DNA of 64,000 nt, from contig NZ_CP011786.1 in the NCBI RefSeq assembly GCF_001263395.1, positions 1,766,061-1,830,060 of the forward strand. Reading direction: 5' to 3'. The notes under the pieces are model-generated. The model was not told the origin of the DNA and searched no databases. It saw nothing but the letters and a program-made list of their open reading frames with translations. The position numbers were made by a program, and so were the translations under genes. Shown here piece after piece: positions 43,375-52,933 of the stretch; positions within the stretch are counted from its first letter, which is position 1, and each line of letters begins with the position of its first letter. The DNA is from Bifidobacterium actinocoloniiforme DSM 22766. Lineage in GTDB: Bacteria; Actinomycetota; Actinomycetes; Actinomycetales; Bifidobacteriaceae.

Positions 43375-44685
43375 ATGGGTAAGCCGGTGCGCCCGGAGCG
43401 GCGAAAGGTTGAACCGTGGACGCAGGGCCAGGCCGGCGGTTCGGCCGCACAGTCCGCGGTCGCAACCGGCAAGCGGGTGCGCAACCTTCGCGTAGAGGCC
43501 TTGCGCCTGGCCGCGATTGTGGGTATCTCCGTCTTCCATGTCTTCACCCCTTGGTTCTTTTGGGCCACCCACCCCTCCATCGCCCCTGGCGCGGTGGGCC
43601 TCAATCCAGCGCCAGGCTCCATCTGCCCCTTGGCAGCCGTCGGATGGCCCCTGTGGATTCTGGGTTTAGTGGGGCTGCTGGGCGCTTGGGGCAACCATAT
43701 TTTTTATATGATTTCCGCGTTTTACCTGGTCCCGGACATGGCGGCGCAGGTGGGCGCGGCTGGTTACTGGCGCAGGCAGTGGAGGGCCTGTCTCCATCGT
43801 TGCGCGGTAGTGCTGGCCGCAGTGGTCTTCTACGCCGTGCTTGTGCTGCTTTTCAGCCGTCTGGCGCGCCCGGTGCCCGGGGCTGGCTCCCTGGATTGGA
43901 TTGGACAGGGGCTTGAGTTCATCTGGCTCTACATGCTCTTCATCCTCTTGGCGCCGTCCTGGGCCTGGCTGGTGCGCCGTTATGGGGGGCGGCGTTGGGC
44001 CCAGGCGCTTCTGGCGTTCTTCGCTTTCCTCGTGTACGCGGTGAACTTCTATGTCGCTTTCCTGTCTCAGGGTGACGTAAACCAGCGAGGCCTGCTTGAT
44101 TGGCGCAAGCAGATGAGCGCCGTCACCTACTTGCTTTCCTTCATGCTGTCCGGTGCCCTGAGCTGTCGGGTCCGCCGCTCGGCCGCGCGGGGCGGGGCCA
44201 GCCGCCTGGCGTCCCCTCGGTTCTGGGGCCGCGCTTTGAGCGTCATACTGCTGGCTGCGCTGGCGATCACCGGCGCCCTGGTGTGGGGCAGGCTCCCCGA
44301 AGCCCTGTATGACTTGTCGTTCAAATCCACTTCTTTGCTGGCGTTCGCGCTGGCGTTCGCGGCGCTCTTCTGGTGCGCGCTGAGCGGCTCAGTCTCCAGT
44401 CCAAGCGGCCGGGATCGGGGCCAGGTCAGGGCGCGGGCCCGTGGTTTCGCGCCGCTGGCGGTGAGCGCTCTGGCTTCCGGCATCTTGGGCTTTTACATCG
44501 TGCAGTCCTTGATGTATGGGCTCTGGGACCCCTTCTGCGCCAGGCTTTTGTCCCGGGCCATCCGCACGGGTTCAGTCGCCCTCTTCCTGGTCCTGGGGCT
44601 GGTGTTCGGCCTGGGGTTCGTGCTTGTGGCCACGCTCTTTGACCGTCTGGTTCGCAAGCCTTTGCTCGCCAAGTTGGGGTTATGA
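43375..44685 (+). CDS. Acyltransferase-3 family membrane protein
   Basis: A 436-residue protein with about ten membrane segments. NLRVEALRLAAIVGISVFHVFTPW near residue 37 is the start of the acyltransferase-3 (OafA/YrhL) domain, with the conserved Arg and the active-site His. WGNHIFYMISAFYL is the second family landmark. Members O-acylate sugars of the cell surface. The hydrophilic N-terminal 35 residues are basic. A GTG 21 bases upstream, with a GAGGGG site, is an equally possible start. It follows manC by 93 bases, so a shared role in surface polysaccharide is plausible. Confidence 0.8.
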   Translation: MGKPVRPERRKVEPWTQGQAGGSAAQSAVATGKRVRNLRVEALRLAAIVGISVFHVFTPWFFWATHPSIAPGAVGLNPAPGSICPLAAVGWPLWILGLVGLLGAWGNHIFYMISAFYLVPDMAAQVGAAGYWRRQWRACLHRCAVVLAAVVFYAVLVLLFSRLARPVPGAGSLDWIGQGLEFIWLYMLFILLAPSWAWLVRRYGGRRWAQALLAFFAFLVYAVNFYVAFLSQGDVNQRGLLDWRKQMSAVTYLLSFMLSGALSCRVRRSAARGGASRLASPRFWGRALSVILLAALAITGALVWGRLPEALYDLSFKSTSLLAFALAFAALFWCALSGSVSSPSGRDRGQVRARARGFAPLAVSALASGILGFYIVQSLMYGLWDPFCARLLSRAIRTGSVALFLVLGLVFGLGFVLVATLFDRLVRKPLLAKLGL

Positions 44686-44859
44686 CCAGCGAGGGTCAGG
44701 CGGGGCGCGGCGGTGCTCGCGGCGCTTAGGCGGGCTTTGCTTTTTTGTGTTATTTTGTCCCCTTTTGTGAGTAGTTTGGATGATGGCATCAAACCGGTTC
44801 GCTCGGCCCATACCCGGGCGGCCAGCAGACGGCATTTCCTGCTATGAAAGGACCTCTCC

Positions 44860-46554
44860 ATGGCCATCAATCCTCCTGTGGACGCCACCCAGACCCCGGC
44901 CTGGGCCCAGCTCCAGCAGCACTTCAACGATTTGCAGAGTCAGGGCATCAACCTGCGCCGCTGGTTCGACGACGACCCCGAGCGCACCGCCAAGCTGACT
45001 TTCGAGGCCGGCGACCTCCACTTCGATCTGTCGAAGAACCTGATCCAGCCCCAGACCTTGACGCTCCTGGCCCAGCTTGCCAAGGAGGTGCGCCTGGACG
45101 AGCGGATCGAGCAAATGTTCACCGGCGTGCACATCAACAACACGGAGGACAGGGCCGTGCTGCACACCGCCCTGCGCCGCCCCGCGTCCGAACAAGGGGA
45201 GTTGATCGTGGATGGCCAGGACGTGGTCAAGGATGTGCGTGAGACCCTTCAGCGCATCTACGACTTCGCCGACCAGGTGCGCACCGGCCAGTGGCGCGGC
45301 GTGTCGGGCAAGCGGATCGAGACCGTGGTCAACATCGGCATCGGCGGCTCCGACCTGGGCCCGGTCATGGTGTACGAGGCCCTGAAGCCCTACGCGGACG
45401 CCGGCATCACCGCCCGCTACATCTCCAACATCGACCCCAACGACTTGGCCGAGAAGACCCGCGACCTGGACCCCGAGACCACCCTGTTCGTGATCGTTTC
45501 CAAGACCTTCTCCACGCTGGAGACCCTGACCAACGCCCGCGAGGCCCGCGCCTGGCTCCTGGACCAGCTCCAGGCCAAGCGCGCGATCGACGGTTCCGAC
45601 GCCTCCCGCGCCCAGGCCGTCAAGCAGCACTTCGTCGCCGTCTCCACCGCCCTGGACAAGGTGGAGGCCTTCGGCATCGACCCGGCCAACGCGTTCGGCT
45701 TCTGGAACTGGGTGGGCGGCCGCTACTCGGTCGATTCCGCCGTGGGCACCTCGCTGGCCATCGTCTTCGGCCCCACGCGCTTCGAGGAGTTCCTCAAGGG
45801 CTTCCACGCGATCGACACCTACTACCGCACCACGCCGTTCGAGCGCAATGTGGTGGCGCTGATGGGGCTCATGAACGTGTGGTACGTCAACTTCTTCGGG
45901 GCTCACTCCCACGCCGTGCTGCCCTACGACCAGTACCTGCACCGCTTCCCGGCCTACCTGCAGCAGCTGACGATGGAGTCCAACGGCAAGTCCGTGCGCT
46001 GGGACGGCACTCCCGTCACCACCCAGACCGGCGAGATTTTCTGGGGCGAGCCCGGCACCAACGGACAGCACGCCTTCTACCAGTTGATCCATCAAGGGAC
46101 CCGTCTGATTCCGGCCGATTTCATCGCTTTCGCCAATACGCCCAACCCGGCCAAGGACGGCGACCAGGATGTGCACGAGCTCTTCCTGGCCAACTACTTC
46201 GCTCAGACCAAGGCCCTGGCCTTCGGCAAGACGGCTGACGAGGTACGCTCCGAGGGCACGCCCGAGGCCATCGTCCCGGCTCGTGTGTTCACTGGCAACC
46301 GCCCGACGACCTCCATCTTCGGCGAGGCTCTCACCCCATACTCCTTGGGTGAGCTGATCGCCCTGTACGAGCACATCACGCTGACCGAGGGCTCCGTCTG
46401 GGGCGTGGACTCCTTCGACCAGTGGGGCGTGGAGCTGGGCAAGAAGCTGGCCCAGGAGATCACCCCGGCCATCTCCAAGGACGATGCGGCCCTGGCGGCC
46501 CAGGACCAGTCCACCAAGTCCCTGATCGCCTTCTACCGGGCCCACCGTCACTAA
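44860..46554 (+). CDS. pgi: Glucose-6-phosphate isomerase
   Basis: A 564-residue enzyme interconverting glucose 6-phosphate and fructose 6-phosphate, here supplying fructose 6-phosphate to the bifid shunt. [18 protein letters not shown] binds the phosphate, [16 protein letters not shown] holds the catalytic base region, and [23 protein letters not shown] is the second PGI signature. Length matches the large bacterial form. The AAAGGA site supports the ATG. Codon use is strongly biased to GC-ending codons, as expected for high expression. Confidence 0.97.
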   Translation: MAINPPVDATQTPAWAQLQQHFNDLQSQGINLRRWFDDDPERTAKLTFEAGDLHFDLSKNLIQPQTLTLLAQLAKEVRLDERIEQMFTGVHINNTEDRAVLHTALRRPASEQGELIVDGQDVVKDVRETLQRIYDFADQVRTGQWRGVSGKRIETVVNIGIGGSDLGPVMVYEALKPYADAGITARYISNIDPNDLAEKTRDLDPETTLFVIVSKTFSTLETLTNAREARAWLLDQLQAKRAIDGSDASRAQAVKQHFVAVSTALDKVEAFGIDPANAFGFWNWVGGRYSVDSAVGTSLAIVFGPTRFEEFLKGFHAIDTYYRTTPFERNVVALMGLMNVWYVNFFGAHSHAVLPYDQYLHRFPAYLQQLTMESNGKSVRWDGTPVTTQTGEIFWGEPGTNGQHAFYQLIHQGTRLIPADFIAFANTPNPAKDGDQDVHELFLANYFAQTKALAFGKTADEVRSEGTPEAIVPARVFTGNRPTTSIFGEALTPYSLGELIALYEHITLTEGSVWGVDSFDQWGVELGKKLAQEITPAISKDDAALAAQDQSTKSLIAFYRAHRH

Positions 46555-46560
46555 GGCCTC

Positions 46561-46625
46561 GCGGTGGCCTGAAACTCGCGGGGCGGCGCCGTCGGTCCGC
46601 CGTCGCGAGTTTCAGGGGCCACCGC
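46561..46625 (+). terminator. Long stem-loop after pgi
   Basis: GCGGTGGCC plus TGAAACTCGCG (46561-46580) pairs with CGCGAGTTTCA plus the matching GGCCACCGC (46604-46625). This gives 20 base pairs with one 2-base bulge. It starts 7 bases past the pgi stop. No U-tract follows. Confidence 0.7.
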
Positions 46626-46888
46626 CAAGGAAAGGCGCGAACCCACCGGTTGGGGTCCTGGCGCGGGATCGCGTGCGCGGGGTCCGGTCGGTGGGGTAAG
46701 GTTAAGAGATGTTGTGCCGGGAGACGGGCCGCCGCATAGGTCCCCTCCCTCAAGGTCCAGCCGGTTCGTCCGGCGGATCGGCGCTCCTCGTGGGCTGACC
46801 CACGGGGTTAAGCAGAGGCAGGACGGTGGTCGAACCGGGCCGTGCCCAAGGACAGTGCGCTGATATGCGGCGGCGACGGAGGCAGATT
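46626..46888 (+). other. Leader region upstream of rplS
   Basis: About 260 bases between the pgi stem-loop and the L19 start. It contains short inverted repeats such as GTGGGCTGACCCAC near 46789 but no clear promoter hexamers, RNA gene or reading frame. It presumably contains the rplS promoter and a structured 5' leader. Confidence 0.35.
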
Positions 46889-47257
46889 ATGAACGCGATT
46901 GATCAATTCGACGCCAAGCACATGAAGGATGCGGACGCGATTCCGTCCTTCCGCCCCGGTGACACCATCGAGGTGAACGTGAACATCCGCGAGGGTGATC
47001 ACACTCGTATTCAGACTTTCACCGGCGTCGTCATCGCCTTGTCGGGCAAGGGCGTGCGCGAGACCGTCCTGGTGCGCAAGGTCAGCTTCGGAGTAGGTGT
47101 GGAGCGTCGCTTCCCCCTGCACTCCCCGCAGATCGATTCGATTAAGGTCACCCGCCGTGGCCGCGTCCGACGCGCCAAGCTCTACTACCTGCGCAACCTG
47201 CGTGGTAAGGCGGCCCGCATCCCCGAGCGTCGTGACGCCAAGGAAGATCAGCGCTGA
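46889..47257 (+). CDS. rplS: 50S ribosomal protein bL19
   Basis: A 122-residue large-subunit protein at the 30S-50S interface. [59 protein letters not shown] and [18 protein letters not shown] are diagnostic. The ATG at 46889 has a GGAGG site; the frame opens 63 bases earlier. A classical terminator follows, then lepB and rnhB, which often cluster with rplS in Actinobacteria. Confidence 0.96.
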   Translation: MNAIDQFDAKHMKDADAIPSFRPGDTIEVNVNIREGDHTRIQTFTGVVIALSGKGVRETVLVRKVSFGVGVERRFPLHSPQIDSIKVTRRGRVRRAKLYYLRNLRGKAARIPERRDAKEDQR

Positions 47258-47320
47258 GTTCGCTCCAGGCCCTGAGGGTCTGGTCGGGTGGCTTTTGAAC
47301 GAGGTCGCCTATCATGTGGA

Positions 47321-47353
47321 GGGTCCGAAAGTCTGACGGCTTTCGGACCCTTT
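47321..47353 (+). terminator. Rho-independent terminator after rplS
   Basis: GGGTCCGAAAG and CTTTCGGACCC pair perfectly over 11 bases around TCTGACGG, followed by TTT. It lies 64 bases past the rplS stop. Confidence 0.85.
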
Positions 47354-47462
47354 CTGCGCTAAGCTGCCAAGAGCGGCGGACCTCGCTCGGGGTCCGGGCC
47401 CTTGTGCCCGCTCGCGTCGTGTCGGTAGGCGGGGTCGTTGGAACCCAGGGGAAGGAACTTAC

Positions 47463-48317
47463 ATGGCCAGGAAGGGCGGTGGCTTGAGGGACCAGTCGCG
47501 TCCCAACCGGCTTTCCGCGCCCTATGCCAAGCCCAAGTCCGGCGACGAGGTTCGTGAGGCCTTCGAACTCCACCCCCGCCACGCTACACGGATGGTCCTG
47601 CCTGAATCCATCCGCTATGAGTTGGTCGACACTGTGCGCAACTTCATGCTGGCCGTCCTGATTCCGATCCTGCTGGTCCTGACGGTGCGCGTCTTTCTGG
47701 TTGGGCAGTACATGATTCCCTCCGGTTCGATGGAGAACACGCTGGAGGTCGAAGACCGCGTGCTCACGAGCCAAAACCTGACCCTCAACCTGGCTAAGCT
47801 CCAGCGTGGCGACGTGATCGTCTTCCATGACCCGGCCGATTGGCTCAGCGGCGAGAGCGCCTCGAACGCGGGCGATGATTTCCTGATCAAGCGGCTGATC
47901 GGCCTGCCGGGGGACAGGGTCTCCTGCGCGGGCAGGGGAGAGCCGGTCAAGGTCAACGGCGTGGCCATTGATGAATCCTCTTACGTAAAGGCGGGCGTGC
48001 AGCCGAGCTCATTCGCTTTCGCCGTGACGGTGCCGGCCGGGCACCTGTTCGTGCTGGGCGACAACCGCGCCGATTCAGCGGATTCGCGCTATCACGTCGA
48101 TGATGGCGCCCAAGGCACGGTGCCGGTGGAGAACGTGGCGGGCGTGGCGCTGGCCACCTGCTGGCCCTTGAGCCGTTTCAAGCGGCTGGACAACCAGCAT
48201 GGGCCCTTCGCTTCGGTGCCCGATATCAATCAGTCTGTTGCGTCGGACGCTGCCGACGGCCCCGCCTCGCAAGCCGGTTCCGCTTCCAGTGCCAGCGTTC
48301 GTTCGGAGGGTCAATGA
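47463..48317 (+). CDS. lepB: Signal peptidase I
   Basis: A 284-residue membrane protease that removes signal peptides. The N-terminal cytoplasmic part is about 55 residues, followed by one membrane helix (about 60-80). The catalytic Ser89 lies in MIPSGSMENTL and Lys143 in FLIKRLIGLPGD. GDNRADSADSR is the third conserved box. The C-terminal 25 residues are Ser/Ala-rich. The AAGGA site supports the ATG. The stop overlaps the rnhB start by ATGA. Confidence 0.95.
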   Translation: MARKGGGLRDQSRPNRLSAPYAKPKSGDEVREAFELHPRHATRMVLPESIRYELVDTVRNFMLAVLIPILLVLTVRVFLVGQYMIPSGSMENTLEVEDRVLTSQNLTLNLAKLQRGDVIVFHDPADWLSGESASNAGDDFLIKRLIGLPGDRVSCAGRGEPVKVNGVAIDESSYVKAGVQPSSFAFAVTVPAGHLFVLGDNRADSADSRYHVDDGAQGTVPVENVAGVALATCWPLSRFKRLDNQHGPFASVPDINQSVASDAADGPASQAGSASSASVRSEGQ

Positions 48318-49036
48318 CGGCGCGTCGGGTGAAACCCACCCTGGCCCTGGAACGCTCCCTGGCGGACCTGGGCGCCCGCTGGGTGGTCGGGTTTGACGAG
48401 GTGGGACGGGGAGCCCTGGCGGGGCCGGTCATGGTCGGTGCCGCCGCCCTGCGCGCCGACCGCCTGCCGGATTTGGCGGTGCCGGAAGGGCTGGCCGACT
48501 CCAAGCGGCTGAGCCCAGCCGCGCGCGAGGGCCTTGTCCCAGGTCTGGAGACCTGGGCGGATGCCTGGGCTGTGGGTTCGGCCAGCAATCAGGAGATTGA
48601 CCAGTGGGGGATCATGCACGCTCTGGGCCTGGCCGCTTTGCGGGCCCTGGCCAGCGTGGAGGAGGGCCTGGGCCTGGCGGGGCCCTGCGGGTGCCGGTCC
48701 GGCGCTTCGGCTTCGCGGACCTTGGCCGCGATCCTGGACGGCCCTTACGACTACATATCCAAGGCCCTGGGCACCCTGGACGCCCCGGTTCCCCAGCTTC
48801 CGGCGGAAGTGAGCGTGCAAGTCAAGGCCGATGCCTCCTGCGCCAGCGTGGCTTGCGCCTCGGTCCTGGCCAAGGTGACCCGCGACCGGCTGATGGTGGA
48901 TTTAGCGCGGACCCACCCCGAGTTCGCCCCCTACGATTGGGCCAATAACAAGGGTTACGGCTCGCCCAAGCACCAGGCGGCGATCGCCAGCCTTGGCCCC
49001 ACCGACCTCCATCGGGTCAGCTGGCACCTGGTTTGA
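48314..49036 (+). CDS. rnhB: Ribonuclease HII
   Basis: A 240-residue enzyme that nicks RNA in RNA-DNA hybrids, including single ribonucleotides. VVGFDEVGRGALAGPVMVGAAAL carries the first Asp-Glu pair. LADSKRLSPAARE and the Asp in VKADASCASVACASVLAKVTRDR complete the active site. HPEFAPYDWANNKGYGSPKH is the RNase HII C-terminal signature. Coupled to lepB. Confidence 0.94.
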   Translation: MTARRVKPTLALERSLADLGARWVVGFDEVGRGALAGPVMVGAAALRADRLPDLAVPEGLADSKRLSPAAREGLVPGLETWADAWAVGSASNQEIDQWGIMHALGLAALRALASVEEGLGLAGPCGCRSGASASRTLAAILDGPYDYISKALGTLDAPVPQLPAEVSVQVKADASCASVACASVLAKVTRDRLMVDLARTHPEFAPYDWANNKGYGSPKHQAAIASLGPTDLHRVSWHLV

Positions 49037-49107
49037 CTCCTGCATTGAGGGCCAGTGGGGGAGTAAGCTCGTAAGGGCCTTGATAGGCGGGAGCGAAGGA
49101 GGTGGCC

Positions 49108-50220
49108 ATGCCGGCGACCAGGCGAGGGAGCAATCGTCCATCCATCTTTCAGGTGGCGCATCTGGCAGGGGTGTCCCACCAGACCGTCTCGCGTGTCATC
49201 AACCATTCGCCCGACGTCTCCGCGCCCACCCGCGCTAAGGTCCAGGACGCGATCAATCGCCTGGGCTACCGGCCCAGCAACTCAGCCCGCGCCCTGGCTT
49301 CGGCCCGCTCCCGCACGATCGGCCTGATCGCCGGCGGGGTGGACCACTTCGGCCCGGTCTCCTCGATCACTTCGATCGAATCGATCGCCCGGCAACACGG
49401 CCTGTTCATGTCGGTCATGATGGTGGACGAGGCCAGCTGCACCCAGGCCGACTTCGAGTCCATGTGCGAGAGCTTCCTCCAGCAGAACGTGGACGCGTTC
49501 ATTTTCCTGACCCCGACCGATGCCATGTTCGAGGCGGCTTGCAAGGCGCAGGTCAGCCAGCCCAGGGTGATCGTCACCTCGACCCACGGGGCCATGCGCG
49601 CCGACGAGGGCCTAAGCCTGGTGCGCGACTCCCGGCCTATCGCCATGACCGGCATCGACCAGTGGGGGGCCGTGCAGGAAGTGGCCCGGCTCCTTCACGC
49701 CCGAGGCCACAGGACCGCCTTGTATATGGCTGGCCCTACGGAGTGGCGGGATGCGGCCACCCGCTTGGATTCCTGGAGGGCGGCGGCCAAGCACTACAGG
49801 ATTCGCACCGTGGTGGTGCGCTCCGGCAGTTGGCGGGCCCGCGAGTCCTACGCCCTGATGAACCACCTGATCGACGAGCGGGGGATGAACGGGAGCTCCC
49901 TGCCGTCGGTCGTGGTCACCGCCGACGACAACCAGGCCGTGGGGGCGGCCCGGGCCCTGCACGAGCACGGCTTGCGCATCCCGCAGGACATATCCCTGGT
50001 GGGATTCGACGACATACCGACTGTGGATAACATGTACCCCCCGCTGACCACGGTCCGCCCCCGCTTCGCTGACCTTGGGGTCGCCACCATGCGCCAGGCC
50101 CTGGCATTGACGAACCAGGGCGCCCCGGTTGAGCTTCCGGTCACGCGCCACGGGGTGGGGCTGATCCAGGCCGACCTGGTCCTGCGCTCCTCTCTGGGCC
50201 ACGCCGTCAGCCGGCTCTAG
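49108..50220 (+). CDS. LacI family repressor, probable arabinose regulator
   Basis: A 370-residue LacI/GalR protein. The helix-turn-helix is SIFQVAHLAGVSHQTVSRVINHSPDVS (about 12-38), with the minor-groove hinge YRPSNSARALASARS. The periplasmic-binding-protein-like sensor domain follows, with GLIAGGV and SVVVTADDNQAVGAARALHEHGLRIPQDISLVGFDDIP. The recognition helix HQTVSRV is close to that of E. coli LacI (YQTVSRV), and the operator just downstream is close to the ideal lac operator. It therefore probably represses araBDA and responds to arabinose or a derivative. The AAGGAGG site fixes the ATG at 49108. Confidence 0.9.
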   Translation: MPATRRGSNRPSIFQVAHLAGVSHQTVSRVINHSPDVSAPTRAKVQDAINRLGYRPSNSARALASARSRTIGLIAGGVDHFGPVSSITSIESIARQHGLFMSVMMVDEASCTQADFESMCESFLQQNVDAFIFLTPTDAMFEAACKAQVSQPRVIVTSTHGAMRADEGLSLVRDSRPIAMTGIDQWGAVQEVARLLHARGHRTALYMAGPTEWRDAATRLDSWRAAAKHYRIRTVVVRSGSWRARESYALMNHLIDERGMNGSSLPSVVVTADDNQAVGAARALHEHGLRIPQDISLVGFDDIPTVDNMYPPLTTVRPRFADLGVATMRQALALTNQGAPVELPVTRHGVGLIQADLVLRSSLGHAVSRL

Positions 50221-50245
50221 CCCATACCGTCCCCCGCCTCCGCGT

Positions 50246-50274
50246 TTGCTCAAGCGGGATTGAGCGACTATAAT
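50246..50274 (+). promoter_or_regulatory. Promoter of the araBDA genes
   Basis: TTGCTC (50246-50251) and a consensus -10 TATAAT (50269-50274) are spaced exactly 17 bases. Transcription would start near 50281, so the operator at 50287-50300 lies just inside the transcript. Confidence 0.75.
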
Positions 50275-50286
50275 CTGACCATAGAA

Positions 50287-50300
50287 TGTGAGCGCTCACA
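50287..50300 (+). promoter_or_regulatory. LacI-family operator before araB
   Basis: TGTGAGCGCTCACA is a perfect 14-base palindrome with the central CG expected for LacI-family proteins. It equals the core of the symmetric lac operator and sits about 6-20 bases after the predicted transcription start, a classic repressing position. The adjacent LacI-family gene is the likely binder. Confidence 0.85.
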
Positions 50301-50382
50301 ATCCATGCTCAGACGGCTGAATACCCGGCCGCTGACGGGGGTCGAGCGCGCAGGCGTTGATTGGTCACAAGGGAGTTGCGCC

Positions 50383-52011
50383 ATGACGAATCCGAATGAG
50401 AGCAAGCCCACGCCCCAGGGCGCGGCCCAAGCCATAAGGGAAGGCAGGACCCGCCTGGGCATCGAGCTGGGCTCCACCCGCATCAAGGCCGTCCTGATCG
50501 ACGAGGACTGCCGGACCTTGGCTTCGGGCGATTACGGCTGGGAGAACCAGCTGGTTGATGGGCTGTGGACCTATCCGCTGGAAGAGGTTTGGCGGGGCTT
50601 GCAGGCCGCATACGCCGCCTTGGCCGAGGACGTGCGCTCCCGCTACGGTCTGGGGCTGACGCGTATAGGCGCTATGGGCTTTTCCGCGATGATGCACGGC
50701 TACCTGGCCTTCGACCGTTCCGGTGAGCTCCTGGTGCCCTTCCGCACCTGGCGCAACACCAACACCGGCCAGGCCCACGAGCGGCTCTCCGAGCTCTTCC
50801 GCTTCAACATCCCCGAGCGCTGGTCGATCGCCCACCTCTACCAGGCGATCCTGGATGATGAGCCTCATGTGCCCCGGCTTGGCTTTTTCACGACCCTTGC
50901 CGGCTACGTGCACTGGAAGCTGACCGGTCGCAAGGTCATCGGCATCGGCGACGCCTCGGGCATGTTCCCGATCGATTCGACCACCCGCCAGTTCGACCAG
51001 GCCATGCTCGACGCCTTCCGGGGCCTGCCCGAGGTGGCGGCCCAGCCTTGGGACATAGCCGACCTGCTGCCTGAGCCCCTGGTCGCTGGCCAGGACGCTG
51101 GCAGCCTGAGCGCCGAGGGGGCCAAGCTCCTCGACCCGACCGGCGCCCTCCAGCCCGGCTCGCCGTTGGCCCCGCCCGAGGGCGACGCGGGCACGGGCAT
51201 GGTGGCCACCAACGCGGTCAGGCCCCGCACCGGCAACGTCTCGGCCGGCACTTCGATCTTCGCTATGGTCGTCCTGGAACGCCGCCTGGTCGCCCTGCAC
51301 CCGGAAGTGGACCCGGTCACCACGCCGGCCGGCGACCCGGCGGGCATGAGCCATGCTAACAACTTCACCTCCGATCTGAACGCCTGGGTGAAAGTCTTCT
51401 CCGATTTCGCCCAAGCATCCGGACTGTCGATGAGCGAAGGCGACTTGTACGCCACGCTCTTCCGGTCGGCCCTGGAGGGGGACGCGGACGCAGGCGGATT
51501 GGTCAACTACTGCTTCTACTCGGGTGAGTTCCTGGCTGGCCTGGAGCAAGGTCGGCCGGTTTTCGCCCGGGGCCCTGAGTCCCGGATGAGCCTGTCCAAC
51601 TTCATGCGCGCCCAGCTCTTCTCCGCCTTCTCGCCAGTCAAAATCGGCATGGATGTGATGACCAAGCAGGAGGGGGTGCAGGTGGATTCTCTGGTAGGTC
51701 ACGGCGGTGTCTTCGCTACGCCCAAGGTGGCGCAAAAAATCCTGGCTGCCGCCTTCGACGCCCCGATCAAGGTCATGGCGACCGCGGCCGAAGGCGGCGC
51801 TTGGGGGATGGCCGTCCTGGCCGATTACCTGGGCCACAGGGATCAGAGCCTGGCGGATTACCTGGATTCGCGGGTCTTCGCCGGGGTCGCTTCCACCACC
51901 GAAGAGCCTGATCCCCAGGATGTGAAGGGCTTCGAGGCCTTCTTCGACCGCTGGCGGCAAGGTCTGCCGATCGAACGGGCCGCGATTGGGGCGATTCCCC
52001 TGCAATCCTGA
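50383..52011 (+). CDS. araB: Ribulokinase (FGGY family)
   Basis: A 542-residue sugar kinase that phosphorylates L-ribulose. LGIELGSTRIKAVLIDEDC is the FGGY phosphate-binding start. MGFSAMMHGYLAFD is the substrate region and GNVSAGTSIFAMVVLE and VMATAAEGGAWGMAVLA the C-terminal ATP-domain motifs. It resembles the actinobacterial ribulokinase type rather than E. coli AraB. The assignment rests on its place before araD and araA. The ATG at 50383 has a GGGAG site; an upstream frame runs through the operator and is not coding. Confidence 0.9.
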   Translation: MTNPNESKPTPQGAAQAIREGRTRLGIELGSTRIKAVLIDEDCRTLASGDYGWENQLVDGLWTYPLEEVWRGLQAAYAALAEDVRSRYGLGLTRIGAMGFSAMMHGYLAFDRSGELLVPFRTWRNTNTGQAHERLSELFRFNIPERWSIAHLYQAILDDEPHVPRLGFFTTLAGYVHWKLTGRKVIGIGDASGMFPIDSTTRQFDQAMLDAFRGLPEVAAQPWDIADLLPEPLVAGQDAGSLSAEGAKLLDPTGALQPGSPLAPPEGDAGTGMVATNAVRPRTGNVSAGTSIFAMVVLERRLVALHPEVDPVTTPAGDPAGMSHANNFTSDLNAWVKVFSDFAQASGLSMSEGDLYATLFRSALEGDADAGGLVNYCFYSGEFLAGLEQGRPVFARGPESRMSLSNFMRAQLFSAFSPVKIGMDVMTKQEGVQVDSLVGHGGVFATPKVAQKILAAAFDAPIKVMATAAEGGAWGMAVLADYLGHRDQSLADYLDSRVFAGVASTTEEPDPQDVKGFEAFFDRWRQGLPIERAAIGAIPLQS

Positions 52012-52090
52012 GCCAGCCGGGGCTTACCTGGCGAAGAAGCGTGTAAACGGTGTCTGGATAGGGCGCCACAAGACAGCGATAGGAGCTGAA

Positions 52091-52783
52091 ATGGCTACAT
52101 TGGCAGACTATTCACCCGAGGTGCGGGCTGAGGTCAAACAGGTGCGCGAGCAGGTGGCGACCCTGCACGAGCAGCTGATTAAGTGGAACCTGGTGGTGTG
52201 GACGGCCGGGAACGTCTCCCAGCGTCTGCGCAGCGCGGACCTGATGGTCATCAAGCCTTCCGGGGTGCGCTATGATTTCCTGACCCCGCAGTCCATGGTG
52301 GTCACCGACCTGGAGGGCAACGTGGTGGACGGCCTGGAGGCCCCCAGCTCGGACACGGCCTCACACGCCTACATCTACCGGCACATGCCGAACGTGTACG
52401 GCGTGGTGCACACCCACTCCACTTACGCCACCGCCTGGGCGGCCACCGGCAAGGAGATCCCCTGCGGGTTGACGATGATGGGCGACGAGTTCGGCGGTCC
52501 AGTGCCGGTCGGCCCCTTTGAGCTGATCGGCTCCGAGCAAATCGGCAAGGGCGTGGTGGAGACCCTGGAGCGCTACCCCCATTCGCCCGCCGTGCTGATG
52601 CGCAACCACGGGCCGTTCACGATAGGCAAGGACGCGGAGGACGCGGTCAAGGCTGCTGCGATGACCGAGGAGGTGGCGCACACCATGTGGGCCGCCAGCC
52701 AGCTGGGCAAGATCATCGAGCTTGACCCGGATGACATCGACAAGCTCAACGATCGCTACCAGAACGTCTACGGCCAGCACTGA
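52091..52783 (+). CDS. araD: L-ribulose-5-phosphate 4-epimerase
   Basis: A 230-residue class II aldolase-fold enzyme converting L-ribulose 5-phosphate to D-xylulose 5-phosphate, the substrate of phosphoketolase. TAGNVSQRL, IKPSGVRYD, VVHTHSTYATAW (zinc His ligands) and MRNHGPFTIGKD are diagnostic. The GATAGGAG site decides the ATG at 52091. It lies 79 bases after araB. Confidence 0.94.
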   Translation: MATLADYSPEVRAEVKQVREQVATLHEQLIKWNLVVWTAGNVSQRLRSADLMVIKPSGVRYDFLTPQSMVVTDLEGNVVDGLEAPSSDTASHAYIYRHMPNVYGVVHTHSTYATAWAATGKEIPCGLTMMGDEFGGPVPVGPFELIGSEQIGKGVVETLERYPHSPAVLMRNHGPFTIGKDAEDAVKAAAMTEEVAHTMWAASQLGKIIELDPDDIDKLNDRYQNVYGQH

Positions 52784-52933
52784 CGCTGCCCCCGCCACCT
52801 CGCCTAGCGCCTTGGTTCGGGCCTGAGCCCCGCCAGGACGCGCAGACCGGTGGAAACCTGAAATACCCAGCAGTACAATCAGCCCCCTCGCCACCCGGAG
52901 CGGCGGGCAGGGGGCGGGAAAGAGAGCACACCC

